This document shows, one piece after another, positions 36,030-44,489 of a DNA stretch of 64,000 nt. The notes under the pieces are model-generated. The model did not search any database and had not been told where the DNA came from. It saw only the letters and a program-made list of their open reading frames with translations. Position 1 is the stretch's first letter; every line of letters starts with the position of its first letter. The stretch is from contig NZ_NBYX01000001.1 in NCBI RefSeq assembly GCF_002099195.1, positions 558,168 to 622,167 of the forward strand. The letters run 5' to 3'. The position numbers were made by a program, and so were the translations under genes. The DNA comes from Burkholderia puraquae. Its GTDB lineage: Bacteria; Pseudomonadota; Gammaproteobacteria; Burkholderiales; Burkholderiaceae.

Positions 36030-37337
36030 ATGACCCCAACCTTCGACACCCTCGACGCCACCGCCCGTGCCCGCATACGCAGCCAGGCGCGCAAGGCCGC
36101 GATCGGCAGCTTCGTCGGCGCCGTTGTCGACTGGTACGACTTCCTGCTGTACGGGATCGTCGCCGCGCTGGTATTCAATTCCGAGTTCTTCCCGAAAGTC
36201 AGCCCGACGATGGGCACGCTCGCGGCGTTCGCGACCTTCGGCGTCGGCTTCCTGTTCCGGCCGCTCGGCGGCGTCGTGTTCGGCCACTACGGCGACCGGC
36301 TCGGCCGCAAGCGGATGCTGGTGCTGACCGTGATGCTGATGGGGCTGTCGACGGTCGCGATCGGCTTGCTGCCGACCTTCGCGACGATCGGCTGGTGGGC
36401 GCCCGTGCTGCTGGTGCTGATGCGCGCGATCCAGGGCTTTGCGGTCGGTGGCGAATGGGGCGGCGCGGCGCTGATGGCAGTCGAAAGCGCGCCAAAGGAA
36501 AAGAAAGCGTTCTACAGCAGCGGTGTGCAGGTCGGCTACGGCGTCGGCCTGGTGCTGGCCACGGGCATCGTGTCGATCCTGAGCCACACGCTCGGCGAGG
36601 CCGCGTTCAAGTCGTGGGGCTGGCGCCTGCCGTTCGTGTTCAGCATCGTGCTCGTGCTGATCGGGCTGTGGGTGCGCAAGAACATGGACGAATCGCAGGA
36701 GTTCGTCGAGAAGGTCGAGCACGGCAACCGCAAGCTGCGCCTGCCGGTGCTGGAAGCGCTGACACGCCATCCGAAGGCGTTCCTGCTGATCATCGCGCTG
36801 CGCCTCGCCGAACTGTTCACGATGTATATCGTCACCGCGTTCGCGCTCAGCTATTCGACGACGAACCTCGGCATGTCGCGCGATCTGTTCCTGAATATCG
36901 GCCTGCTGGTAGGTGCGGTGAGCTGCGTGACGATCCCGTGTTTCGCGTGGCTGGCCGACCGCTACGGCCTGCGCCGCATCTACCTGATCGGCGCGCTGAT
37001 CGGCGTCGCGTCCGCAGTGCCGTTCTTCCTCGCGCTGGAGGCGCGGTCGATCGCGTGGATCGTGATCTTCTCGATCCTGCTCGCGAATGCGGCGCACGAC
37101 ATGGTCGTGAGCGTCCAGCAGCCGCTGTTCACCGAACTGTTCGGCGCCGAATACCGCTATAGCGGCGCGGGCGTCGGCTACCAGTTCGCGAGCGTGGTCG
37201 GCGGCGGGTTCACGCCGTTCATCGCGGTTGGCCTCGTCACTGTCGGCGGCGGTTCGTGGCACCTCGTCGCCGGTTATCTCGCAGTGGGCTGCCTGATCTC
37301 GCTGGTCGTCGCCGCTCGGATGCGGGCGGCGCAGTAA
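36030..37337 (+). CDS. MHS-type (shikimate-like) MFS transporter
   Basis: A 435-residue transporter with 12 predicted membrane segments of the metabolite:H+ symporter branch of the MFS. Family marks are GSFVGAVVDWYDFLLYG in segment 1, the GDRLGRKR cytoplasmic loop and the VGGEWGGAALM motif in segment 4-5. It most resembles shikimate/aromatic-acid carriers. Its pairing with hpd and shared operators suggest uptake of an aromatic acid such as 4-hydroxyphenylpyruvate or related compounds; that is inference. ATG at 36030 with AGGAG upstream. Confidence 0.9.
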   Translation: MTPTFDTLDATARARIRSQARKAAIGSFVGAVVDWYDFLLYGIVAALVFNSEFFPKVSPTMGTLAAFATFGVGFLFRPLGGVVFGHYGDRLGRKRMLVLTVMLMGLSTVAIGLLPTFATIGWWAPVLLVLMRAIQGFAVGGEWGGAALMAVESAPKEKKAFYSSGVQVGYGVGLVLATGIVSILSHTLGEAAFKSWGWRLPFVFSIVLVLIGLWVRKNMDESQEFVEKVEHGNRKLRLPVLEALTRHPKAFLLIIALRLAELFTMYIVTAFALSYSTTNLGMSRDLFLNIGLLVGAVSCVTIPCFAWLADRYGLRRIYLIGALIGVASAVPFFLALEARSIAWIVIFSILLANAAHDMVVSVQQPLFTELFGAEYRYSGAGVGYQFASVVGGGFTPFIAVGLVTVGGGSWHLVAGYLAVGCLISLVVAARMRAAQ

Positions 37338-37348
37338 CGCCCTGCCGA

Positions 37349-37376
37349 ATGGCCGGCCCGACCTGCGGCCGGCCAT
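37349..37376 (+). terminator. hairpin after the MHS transporter
   Basis: ATGGCCGGCC (37349-37358) pairs perfectly with GGCCGGCCAT (37367-37376) around an 8-base loop, 11 bp past the stop codon. No T-tract follows, so it may work with Rho. Confidence 0.45.
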
Positions 37377-37547
37377 CACACATTGGTCGACGGCGGCCGG
37401 CAACAACCCTGCTGCCTCGCAGGCGCGACGTCAAACACTGTCAGTTGCACGCGCCGATTCCCCCTTTTTCCCCCTGAACATTCCACGCCGCCCGCCGACC
37501 AATGGCATCATATGGGCCTACGTCAGTCACCGATACGCCCCCATATC

Positions 37548-38849
37548 ATGTCGAATCTCATCGTCCACGGCGGCACTCCGCTGCGCGGGGACATCAAGCC
37601 GTCCGCGAACAAGAACGCCGTCCTGCCGATCCTGTGCGCCACCCTGTTGACCGATCAGCCGTTGCGCCTCGTCGGCGTGCCGGACATCACCGACGTGCGC
37701 AAGATCCTCGACATCTTCCGCACGCTCGGCAGCGACGTGTCGGTCGACTTCACGACGGGCCTGCTCGAACTCCACCATCGCGACACGAAGTTCGATCCGG
37801 CCGTCCACCGGCTGCCCGAGGCGATGCGCTCGTCGATCATGCTGATTCCGCCGCTGCTCGCGCGCTTCGGCGTCGCGCGCCTCGAGAACGACGTGAAAGG
37901 CTGCACGCTCGGCGTGCGCGAAATCGACCCGCACGTCGAGGTGTTCGAGCGCTTCGGCGCGCACATCGAGCGCACGCCCGATTCGCTGATCGTCCGCACC
38001 GACGGCCCACTGACGGCCAACGATCACTGGTTCGACTACGCGTCGGTGACCACCACCGAGAACTTCGCGCTGTGCGCGACGGCCGCGAGCGGCACGTCGA
38101 CGCTGATGAACGCGGCATCCGAGCCGCACGTGCAGGAGTTCTGCCAGTTCCTCGCGATGATCGGCGTCACGATCGAGGGCATCGGCACGTCGCGGCTGTG
38201 CGTGACGGGCGGCGGCAAGCTCGGCGGCGGCGAATTCCGTTTCGCCGAGGATTTCCACGAGATCGCGACGTTCCTCGCGCTCGGCGCGATCACCGGCGGC
38301 GACATCACGGTGCGCAACTCGTCGCCCGAGCATTTCCCGCTGATCGACCGCACGTTCGCGAAGTTCGGCGTCAACGTCACGCACCGCGACGGCTGGTCGC
38401 GCGCGGAACGCGACGGCCCGCTGCGCGTGCGCCGGCCGTTCACGCAGAACATCCTCACCAAGGTCGAAGCCGCGCCGTGGCCGTACCTGCCGGTCGACCT
38501 GCTGCCGATCTTCATTGCGCTCGGCGTGCGCGCGGAAGGCAGCGCGATGTTCTGGAACAAGGTCTACGACGGTGCGCTCGGCTGGTCCGGCGAACTGTCG
38601 AAGTTCGGCGCGCACGTGCTGCTGTCCGATCCGCACCGCCTGATCACGTTCGGCGGGCTGCAACTGACGCCGGCTCGCGTCGAGAGCCCGTACATCATCC
38701 GCGTCGCGATCGCGCTGCTGATGGTGGCCGCGAGCATCGAAGGCCGCTCGGAAATCATGAACGCGCTGCCGATCCGCCGCGCGCACCCGCACTTCGTCGA
38801 GAACCTGCGCTCGGTCGGCGCGAACGTCGAGTGGACGAGCAGCGAGTAA
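37548..38849 (+). CDS. murA: UDP-N-acetylglucosamine 1-carboxyvinyltransferase (MurA paralogue)
   Basis: A 433-residue enolpyruvyl transferase catalysing the first step of peptidoglycan precursor synthesis. The family N-terminus GGTPLRGDIKPSANKNAVLP is present. The catalytic Cys lies in KGCTLGVREID (Cys119), so fosfomycin should bind. The C-terminal RVAIALLMVAASIEG segment is also typical. Housekeeping murA in Burkholderia is normally in a different context, so this looks like a second copy. The start at 37548 is chosen from the fold; the ribosome site is weak, and ATG 37512 would add 12 residues. Confidence 0.9.
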   Translation: MSNLIVHGGTPLRGDIKPSANKNAVLPILCATLLTDQPLRLVGVPDITDVRKILDIFRTLGSDVSVDFTTGLLELHHRDTKFDPAVHRLPEAMRSSIMLIPPLLARFGVARLENDVKGCTLGVREIDPHVEVFERFGAHIERTPDSLIVRTDGPLTANDHWFDYASVTTTENFALCATAASGTSTLMNAASEPHVQEFCQFLAMIGVTIEGIGTSRLCVTGGGKLGGGEFRFAEDFHEIATFLALGAITGGDITVRNSSPEHFPLIDRTFAKFGVNVTHRDGWSRAERDGPLRVRRPFTQNILTKVEAAPWPYLPVDLLPIFIALGVRAEGSAMFWNKVYDGALGWSGELSKFGAHVLLSDPHRLITFGGLQLTPARVESPYIIRVAIALLMVAASIEGRSEIMNALPIRRAHPHFVENLRSVGANVEWTSSE

Positions 38850-38858
38850 GGTCTTGAC

Positions 38859-38891
38859 GGATGCGGCGCGCGCAAGGGTCGCGTCGCATCC
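38859..38891. terminator. bidirectional hairpin between murA paralogue and vapC
   Basis: GGATGCGGCGCG (38859-38870) pairs with CGCGTCGCATCC (38880-38891) with one mismatch. It lies between two converging genes, with a CTTTTCC stretch downstream on the plus strand. Confidence 0.55.
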
Positions 38892-38921
38892 GGTTCCTCC
38901 GCTTTTCCCCTTCGCCGGTCC

Positions 38922-39335
38922 TCAGGCAAACGGATTTCGCAACACCGGACCGCCGTCCACTTTCAAGCCGTCGTGCATGTCTTCGGTGTACAGGTATTCA
39001 CATCCCTCGATCGAAGCAGTTGCCACGATGCATGCGTCGTAGAAGGATAAGCGATGCCACTCTGCCAGCCGCCGCGCGAGGTCGTGCGCATCGACGGTGA
39101 ACGGCACGACATGGCACAAACTCCTGATCGGCTCCAGAAACTTCCCTACCTCGCGCCACGGCATCCGCAATTTGCGGTTGCACACGCTGGCGACTTCGTT
39201 CAGGACCTGGACGCTGATGGTCGGCCGCCGCAGGAACAGCGCCTCCGCACGGTTTGCCTTGGTTTCGTCCTCGGACAGCAGATGCAGCACGACATTGCTG
39301 TCGATGAATGATTTCTCCGCCTCAATCCTGCTCAT
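38922..39335 (-). CDS. vapC: PIN-domain toxin (VapC-like)
   Basis: A 137-residue PIN ribonuclease. The acidic active-site residues are visible as Asp in FIDSNVVLHL, Glu in VLNEVASV, and Asp in FYDACIVATA, with a further Asp in the YTEDMHDG segment. VapC toxins cut tRNA or rRNA. The ATG at 39335 lies within the end of a small upstream frame (39322-39483), which is probably the antitoxin. Translational overlap fits a toxin-antitoxin pair. Confidence 0.88.
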   Translation of the reverse strand: MSRIEAEKSFIDSNVVLHLLSEDETKANRAEALFLRRPTISVQVLNEVASVCNRKLRMPWREVGKFLEPIRSLCHVVPFTVDAHDLARRLAEWHRLSFYDACIVATASIEGCEYLYTEDMHDGLKVDGGPVLRNPFA

Positions 39336-39483
39336 TCGCATCGTCCCGGCTGAACTTGAAATCGGCGGGCAACTTGCCCCTGAAACGCCGCAGCCGCTCC
39401 AGAAACTCGTCGGGCCTCGGCTTGCGGCTTACCGCGAAAACCCGGGTCTTGGGTGCAAACCCGCAAGTCGGCTGAATGGACAA
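39322..39483 (-). CDS. candidate VapB-like antitoxin, 53 residues, TTG start
   Basis: A short frame ending 14 bp inside vapC, the usual antitoxin-toxin overlap. The product (RVFAVSRKPRPDEFLERLRR in the middle, then KLPADFKFSRDDAN) reads like the C-terminal toxin-wrapping part of AbrB-class antitoxins. The frame opens just upstream with no ATG or GTG; the first start is TTG at 39483. The normal N-terminal DNA-binding half is short or missing. This is either a minimal antitoxin or one truncated at its 5' end, beside the iclR promoter. Confidence 0.5.
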   Translation of the reverse strand: MSIQPTCGFAPKTRVFAVSRKPRPDEFLERLRRFRGKLPADFKFSRDDANEQD

Positions 39484-39521
39484 TTCGGGGCCGCGCGCGT
39501 CCCGCTACCTCACGACTCGCG

Positions 39522-39531
39522 CGATAATCGC
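39522..39531. promoter_or_regulatory. IclR-type operator core upstream of iclR gene
   Basis: CGATAATCGC, identical to the two cores before hpd and the MHS transporter. It lies 41-50 bp upstream of the IclR ATG and contains GATAAT (39523-39528), a good -10 position. Binding would allow autoregulation. Confidence 0.7.
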
Positions 39532-39571
39532 CCACTCCCGCGCGAACACCGCGCGCCACCGCCCACCCGTG

Positions 39572-40345
39572 ATGACGAAAAAGCCCGAACTCGACCGACG
39601 CGACTGGATTGCCGGCCTCGAAAAAGGCCTGATGATCCTCGAAGCCTTCGACAGCCAGCACGCGCGCATGACGCCCACGCAGGCCGCTGCGCGCACGGGT
39701 CTCACGCGCACGGCCGCGCGGCGCTACCTGCTGACGCTCGAAGCGCTCGGCTACGTGTACACCGACGGCAAGCTGTACGGCCTCACGCCGCGCGTGCTGC
39801 GGGTCGGCTGGTCGTACTTCGATTCGGCGCGCCTGCCGCGCACGGTCCAGCCGTATCTGCAGCAATTGAGCGCGTCGCTGAACGAGTCGGCGTATGTGAG
39901 CGTGCTCGACGGCTGGGAACTGGTGTTCATCGCGCGCAACGGCGTGTCGCGCGTGATGACGACGGGCTTCGTGCTCGGCGCGCGCGTGCCGGCGCCGCTC
40001 ACGTCGCCGGGCGTCGTGTTGCTCGCCCATCATCCCGATCGCGAAGCCGTGCGCGCGTGGCTCGACAACACCGAACTGCCGCCGTTCACGCCGCACACGA
40101 TCACCAACAAGGCGCGTCTGCTCGAACAGGTCGACGAGGCCCGCGACGCCGGCTTCGCGGCGATCGAGCAGCAATTGCAGGTCGGCGTGCGCGGGATCGC
40201 GGTGCCGCTGAAGAACCGTCACGGCGAAGTGGTCGCCGCGCTGAGCACGAACATGCCGATCGGCGCGGAGACGACCGACGCGGCCGTGCGGCGCGTACTG
40301 CCGCACCTGCAGGAAGCGGCGCTCGCGATGCTCAACGTGCTGTAG
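39572..40345 (+). CDS. IclR-family regulator (PcaR/PobR-like)
   Basis: A 257-residue IclR regulator. The N-terminal winged helix (about 10-75; TPTQAAARTGLTRTAARRYLLTL region) is followed by the IclR effector domain (about 85-250), where GVRGIAVPLKNRHGE is characteristic. The start segment RRDWIAGLEKGLMILEAF is typical of the PcaR/PobR subgroup that controls aromatic-acid catabolism. The same operator core occurs upstream of this gene and in the hpd/transporter region, which makes those genes its likely targets. Effector unknown, perhaps 4-hydroxyphenylpyruvate, homogentisate or a hydroxybenzoate. Confidence 0.92.
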   Translation: MTKKPELDRRDWIAGLEKGLMILEAFDSQHARMTPTQAAARTGLTRTAARRYLLTLEALGYVYTDGKLYGLTPRVLRVGWSYFDSARLPRTVQPYLQQLSASLNESAYVSVLDGWELVFIARNGVSRVMTTGFVLGARVPAPLTSPGVVLLAHHPDREAVRAWLDNTELPPFTPHTITNKARLLEQVDEARDAGFAAIEQQLQVGVRGIAVPLKNRHGEVVAALSTNMPIGAETTDAAVRRVLPHLQEAALAMLNVL

Positions 40346-40399
40346 CGATGCACGGATACGGGGAAGCCACGTGCCGGAACGGGCGGCGCAGCGTCACCG

Positions 40400-42700
40400 T
40401 CACCCGATTCGCCACCACCGCGGCAGCAGGTCGCGCACCTCGCGCCTGCGATAACGGTCGTCGATCAGATGCACGACGCCTTCGTCGTGCTCGGTGCGGA
40501 TCACGCGCCCGGCCGCCTGCACGACCTTCTGCAAGCCCGGGTACAGGTACATGTAGTCGTAGCCGTTGCCGAAGCGCGCCTCCATCGCGCGCCGCATCTG
40601 CTCGTTGACGTCGTTGACCTGCGGCAGCCCGAGCGTCGCGATGAACGCGCCGATCAGCCGCTCGCCGACCAGGTCCACGCCTTCCGAGAACGCCCCGCCC
40701 AGCACCGCGAAGCCGACGCCCCGCCCGCCCGCGTCGAAGCGCGCGAGAAACGCGTCGCGCTCGCTTTCGGCCATGCCGGGCGCCTGCGCCCAGACGGGCA
40801 CGTCCGGATGCCGCGCCTGCATCAGCGCGACCACGCGCCCCAGGTAGTCGAAGCTGCTCAGGAAGCCGAGGTAGTTGCCGGGCCGCACCGCGTATTGCCG
40901 GGCGATCAGGTCGACGATCGGTTCGAGCGAACGGTCGCGGTCGCGCCAGCGCGTCGATACGTGGCTCGCGACGCGCACCGTCAGTTGCTCGGCGCGGAAC
41001 GGCCCGTCGACGTCGAGCCAGCCCGTGTCGCCGGGCAACCCGAGCGTGTCGCGATAGAAATGAAACGGGCTCAGCGTGCCCGAGAACAGCACGGTCGCGC
41101 AGGCAGCTTCGTAGCGCGGCGCGAGAAAGCCGGCCGGAATCACGTTGCGCACGCACAGCGTCGACTGGACGCGGCGCCGGCGGCCGGCCGACGCGACGCC
41201 GTCGAGCGCCGGCTGGCGCGGCATCGGTTCGCCGTGCAGCGTCGCGTCGAAGATCGACGCGCTGTCGAACGCTTCGGCAAGCACGCCGAACTGGATCGCC
41301 TCGAAATGAAACCGCAACAGTGCGTCGCCGTTCGCGCGCGGCGCGTCGGCCAGGTGTTCGCCGATCGCCGCGACGAGGTTCTGCACCGCCGACACGATCG
41401 GGCCCGGTATCGCCGGATACGCGGCATAGCGTTCGGCCTGCGCGCGACTGACCGTGCCCCAGGCGCGGGCGAGCCGGTCGAATGCCTTGCGCAGCGCCGC
41501 AGGCGCGGCCTCGCGCGCGGCCGCGAACGCGAACGGGTCGAGCGACGCGCTGTACATCTTGCGCGCGCGATCGAGCAGGTTGTGCGCTTCGTCGACGAGC
41601 ACGCCCACGCGCCACTGGTTCTGCTGCGCGAGCGTGTGCAGCATCGCGCTGCCGTCGTAGTAGTAGTTGTAGTCGCCGATCACCATGTCGGACCAGCGCG
41701 CGAGCTCTTGCGAGAGGTAGTACGGGCAGACGTCATGCGCAAGCGCGGCCGCGCGCACGGTATCGCGATCGAGCAGCCCGGCCTCGATGGCCGCATCGCG
41801 CGCGGCCGGCAGCCGGTCGTAGAAACCTTTCGCGAGCGGGCACGATTCGCCGTGGCATGCGCTGTCCGGATGTTCGCACGCCTTGTCGCGCGCGACGAGT
41901 TCCAGCACGCGCAGCGGCAGCGCGGGCGTGCCGGCGCCGAGCGTCGTAACCGCTTCGAGCGCGAGCGCGCGGCCGGGCGTTTTCGCGGTCAGGAAGTACA
42001 CGTGGTCGAGCTCGCCTTCGCCGCAGGCCTTCAGCAGCGGAAACACGGTGCCGAGCGTCTTGCCGATGCCGGTCGGCGCCTGCGCCATCAGGCAGCGCTC
42101 GTCGCGTGCCGCACGATAGACGGCCACCGCCAGCTCGCGCTGGCCGCTGCGGAACTGCCCGTGCGGAAACGCGAGCGCGCGCAGCGCCGCATCGCGTGCC
42201 GCGCGATGGGCCGTCTCGCGCTCGGCCCAGCCGACGAAGCACGCGCACTGCTCGGCAAAGAACGCCGCGAGCTCCGCCGCTCCCAGCGTTTGCGTCAGCA
42301 CCGTCTCGCGCTCGGACACGATGTCGAAATAGACGAGCGCGACGTCGATGTCCTGGAGGCCGCGCGCGTCGCACATCAGGTGCGCGTAGACCTTCGCCTG
42401 CGCCCAGTGCAGCGCACGGTGGTTGGCCGGCATCGCATCGAGGCTGCCGCGATAGGTCTTGATCTCCTCGAGGCGGTTCGCCACCGGATCGTAGCCGTCC
42501 GCGCGGCCGCGCACGGTGAGCGTGCCCCACGTGCCCGTCAGCGCGATCTCGGTTTCGTAGCGTGCGCCGCGGTTCGACGTGACCGCGCCGTGGCCGGCGA
42601 TGCCTTCGAGCGCAGTCGGCGCGGGCGTGAAGCGCAGGTCGAGATCGCCGCGCCGCGCGGTGAACTCGCACATCGCCCGCACCGCGACGATGTAGCTCAT
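40400..42700 (-). CDS. XPD/DinG-type iron-sulphur helicase with N-terminal PD-(D/E)XK nuclease motif
   Basis: A 766-residue superfamily-2 helicase. The N-terminal 160 residues carry a Cas4/RecB-like nuclease pattern: GRADGYD (Asp68) followed by EEIK (Glu79, Lys81). The helicase core has Walker A APTGIGKT (208-215), four cysteines of an XPD-type iron-sulphur domain (Cys275, 282, 287, 325), DEAH (370-373) and C-terminal motif VI QAAGRVIRTEHD. It should unwind DNA 5'-3' and, if the nuclease is active, cut it. It overlaps the FAN1-type gene by ATGA, so the two proteins are made together, and a LexA box lies upstream of the pair. Confidence 0.93.
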   Translation of the reverse strand: MSYIVAVRAMCEFTARRGDLDLRFTPAPTALEGIAGHGAVTSNRGARYETEIALTGTWGTLTVRGRADGYDPVANRLEEIKTYRGSLDAMPANHRALHWAQAKVYAHLMCDARGLQDIDVALVYFDIVSERETVLTQTLGAAELAAFFAEQCACFVGWAERETAHRAARDAALRALAFPHGQFRSGQRELAVAVYRAARDERCLMAQAPTGIGKTLGTVFPLLKACGEGELDHVYFLTAKTPGRALALEAVTTLGAGTPALPLRVLELVARDKACEHPDSACHGESCPLAKGFYDRLPAARDAAIEAGLLDRDTVRAAALAHDVCPYYLSQELARWSDMVIGDYNYYYDGSAMLHTLAQQNQWRVGVLVDEAHNLLDRARKMYSASLDPFAFAAAREAAPAALRKAFDRLARAWGTVSRAQAERYAAYPAIPGPIVSAVQNLVAAIGEHLADAPRANGDALLRFHFEAIQFGVLAEAFDSASIFDATLHGEPMPRQPALDGVASAGRRRRVQSTLCVRNVIPAGFLAPRYEAACATVLFSGTLSPFHFYRDTLGLPGDTGWLDVDGPFRAEQLTVRVASHVSTRWRDRDRSLEPIVDLIARQYAVRPGNYLGFLSSFDYLGRVVALMQARHPDVPVWAQAPGMAESERDAFLARFDAGGRGVGFAVLGGAFSEGVDLVGERLIGAFIATLGLPQVNDVNEQMRRAMEARFGNGYDYMYLYPGLQKVVQAAGRVIRTEHDEGVVHLIDDRYRRREVRDLLPRWWRIG

Positions 42701-44391
42701 GCGGATAGTCCCGCCGCTTCGGCGTGCGCGACGCCCTCGCCGGCCCACTCGACATCGATCACACGCACCGGGATGCCGTGCGCGATGCAGTACGCGAGCC
42801 AGCGCGTCTGGTTGTCCTGCAGCCGGTCGCCGGGGCCTTTCACCTCGATCAGTTCGTAGCGGCGCTCGCCGGGCCAGAAGCGGACGAGATCGGGCAGCCC
42901 CGACCGGTTGCTGCGGATATCCGCGAGCAGGCGCGTGAACCACAGCCGCAAGTGCTCGGGCGGCAGGCACGCGAGCGCCTCGTCGAGCAGTTCGTCGCTC
43001 AGCACGCCCCAGAACACGAACGGCGATTGCAGCCCCGCCTTCGTCGCGAAATGCCGGCGGATCGTGTCGCGATAGGCGCCCGAATCGAGTTGCGCGAAGC
43101 ACGCGGCGAACGCGTCCGCACGGCGCGCGGCGAAATCGGGCGCGTGCAGGTCGGCCGGGCCGCGCTGGAACGGGTGGAAGAACGCACCGGGCACCGCCGC
43201 GAACACGGGCTCCCAGCACAAGAGCCCGAACAGCGAATTGATCAGCGTGTTTTCGACGTAGTGAACCGGCGAAACCGGTTGCGCGAGATGGTCGCGCACC
43301 GCGAATTCGACACTGACGAACGCATCGGGGCGCGCAAGCACGAGCGTTTCGCGCGGCACGTCCGCCGCCGCGGCCGCGCGTTCGACGCGCTGGCCGAGCC
43401 GGCGCTGCAGGCGCGGCAGCATGCGCTCGACACGCTGGCGCTCCTCGTCGCTCTCGAAGCCGCCGCGCGCATCGAGCGCCAGCGCGAGCGCATCGTCGTC
43501 GCGCCCGCAGCGTTCGAGCACGCGGATGCGCCGATGGCGGCTGCCGGGCCATGCGCTGCGCGCATACGCGTCGAGCGCGGCGGCCCAGTCGGCCCGGCGT
43601 TCGCAGCTCTGCCCGAGCGCGAACAGCAGCTTCGCGCGACGCGTTGCGAGCCACGGCTGCGTGCAGCCGACCGCGTCGATCGCGCGCATCAGGTCGTCGA
43701 ACGGCAGATCGTCGGGCCATGCGTCGAGCGCATCGCGGCACGCCTGCAGCGCGAGATACGCGTCGACGTCGCCGCGCTGCTGGAACGCGCGCGACGACGG
43801 TGCGATCGGCACGCTTTCGTACTGGAACACGCCGAGATCGGCGAGCACGAACTCGCTCCAGTCCTGATGCAGATTGCCGAAAAACATCAGGCGCAGCCGG
43901 TCGCACAGTGCGCCGACCGACACGCGCAGCACGCGGTCGCCGGCCTGCGCGCACCACGCGTCGAGCGGTTGCGCAACGCCGTGCGCGGGCCGCAGCCGTT
44001 CGAGCCATTCGGGCTTGCGCTCGCCCGCATGTGCGGCGAGCGCCGGAAAGATGCGCAGCAGATCGGCCTTGGTCGACAGGGCGAACAGTTCGTCGAGCGT
44101 CAGCGCGGGCGCCGGATCGATCCAGCCGAGTTCGACGAGCGGCGCGGCCGCGTCGAGCGCGCAGCCGATTTCGTCATAGACGAGCTTGCTGGCGCGGAAG
44201 TCGGATCCGTTGCGCATCAGCATTCGGACGAGCAGCGCGCGCGACGCCTGCGGCAGCGTTGCGAACTGCCGGACGAACGCGTGCTCGTGCGCGTCGAACA
44301 GGTCGTCGTAACGCTCGCCGAGCCAGGCCAGCGCGCGTTCGAAATTGGTCAGGTAGTAAAACGCCGGGGGCGTCGGCGAAGCAGGCGTCAC
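42697..44391 (-). CDS. FAN1-type VRR-NUC structure-specific nuclease
   Basis: A 564-residue bacterial FAN1. The C-terminal VRR-NUC domain has the catalytic signature GLPDL (Asp501), ELIEVKGPGD (Glu516, Lys518) and RLQDNQ. Upstream are the family's helical SAP-like and TPR-like regions (YYLTNFERALAWL at the N-terminus; repeats around 250-340). FAN1 cuts flap and crosslink structures and removes interstrand crosslinks. The only reasonable start is GTG at 44391, preceded within 30 bp by a perfect LexA box. The stop overlaps the helicase start. No other repair gene is adjacent. Confidence 0.92.
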   Translation of the reverse strand: MTPASPTPPAFYYLTNFERALAWLGERYDDLFDAHEHAFVRQFATLPQASRALLVRMLMRNGSDFRASKLVYDEIGCALDAAAPLVELGWIDPAPALTLDELFALSTKADLLRIFPALAAHAGERKPEWLERLRPAHGVAQPLDAWCAQAGDRVLRVSVGALCDRLRLMFFGNLHQDWSEFVLADLGVFQYESVPIAPSSRAFQQRGDVDAYLALQACRDALDAWPDDLPFDDLMRAIDAVGCTQPWLATRRAKLLFALGQSCERRADWAAALDAYARSAWPGSRHRRIRVLERCGRDDDALALALDARGGFESDEERQRVERMLPRLQRRLGQRVERAAAAADVPRETLVLARPDAFVSVEFAVRDHLAQPVSPVHYVENTLINSLFGLLCWEPVFAAVPGAFFHPFQRGPADLHAPDFAARRADAFAACFAQLDSGAYRDTIRRHFATKAGLQSPFVFWGVLSDELLDEALACLPPEHLRLWFTRLLADIRSNRSGLPDLVRFWPGERRYELIEVKGPGDRLQDNQTRWLAYCIAHGIPVRVIDVEWAGEGVAHAEAAGLSA

Positions 44392-44403
44392 GGTGATCGA
44401 TCA

Positions 44404-44419
44404 CTGTACATTTGTACAG
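44404..44419. promoter_or_regulatory. LexA (SOS) box of the FAN1-helicase operon
   Basis: CTGTACATTTGTACAG: a perfect 16-bp palindromic LexA site (CTGT-N8-ACAG). It ends 12 bp from the FAN1 GTG. On the minus strand a good -10, TATGAT (44426-44431 plus coordinates), lies six bases upstream of the box, so LexA would cover the transcription start. Confidence 0.85.
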
Positions 44420-44489
44420 GTCGGAATCATATCAAATGTGACGGGAAATGCCGTACGCCCCGTCGTTCCGCCTTGCTGCCCGGCCCCGG

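Noticed and set aside
40400..44008. 1202-codon reading frame that would fuse the helicase with more upstream sequence
   Set aside because: The extra 436 codons are out of frame with the FAN1 gene and Arg-rich. The helicase ATG at 42700 overlaps the FAN1 stop, as expected for coupled genes.
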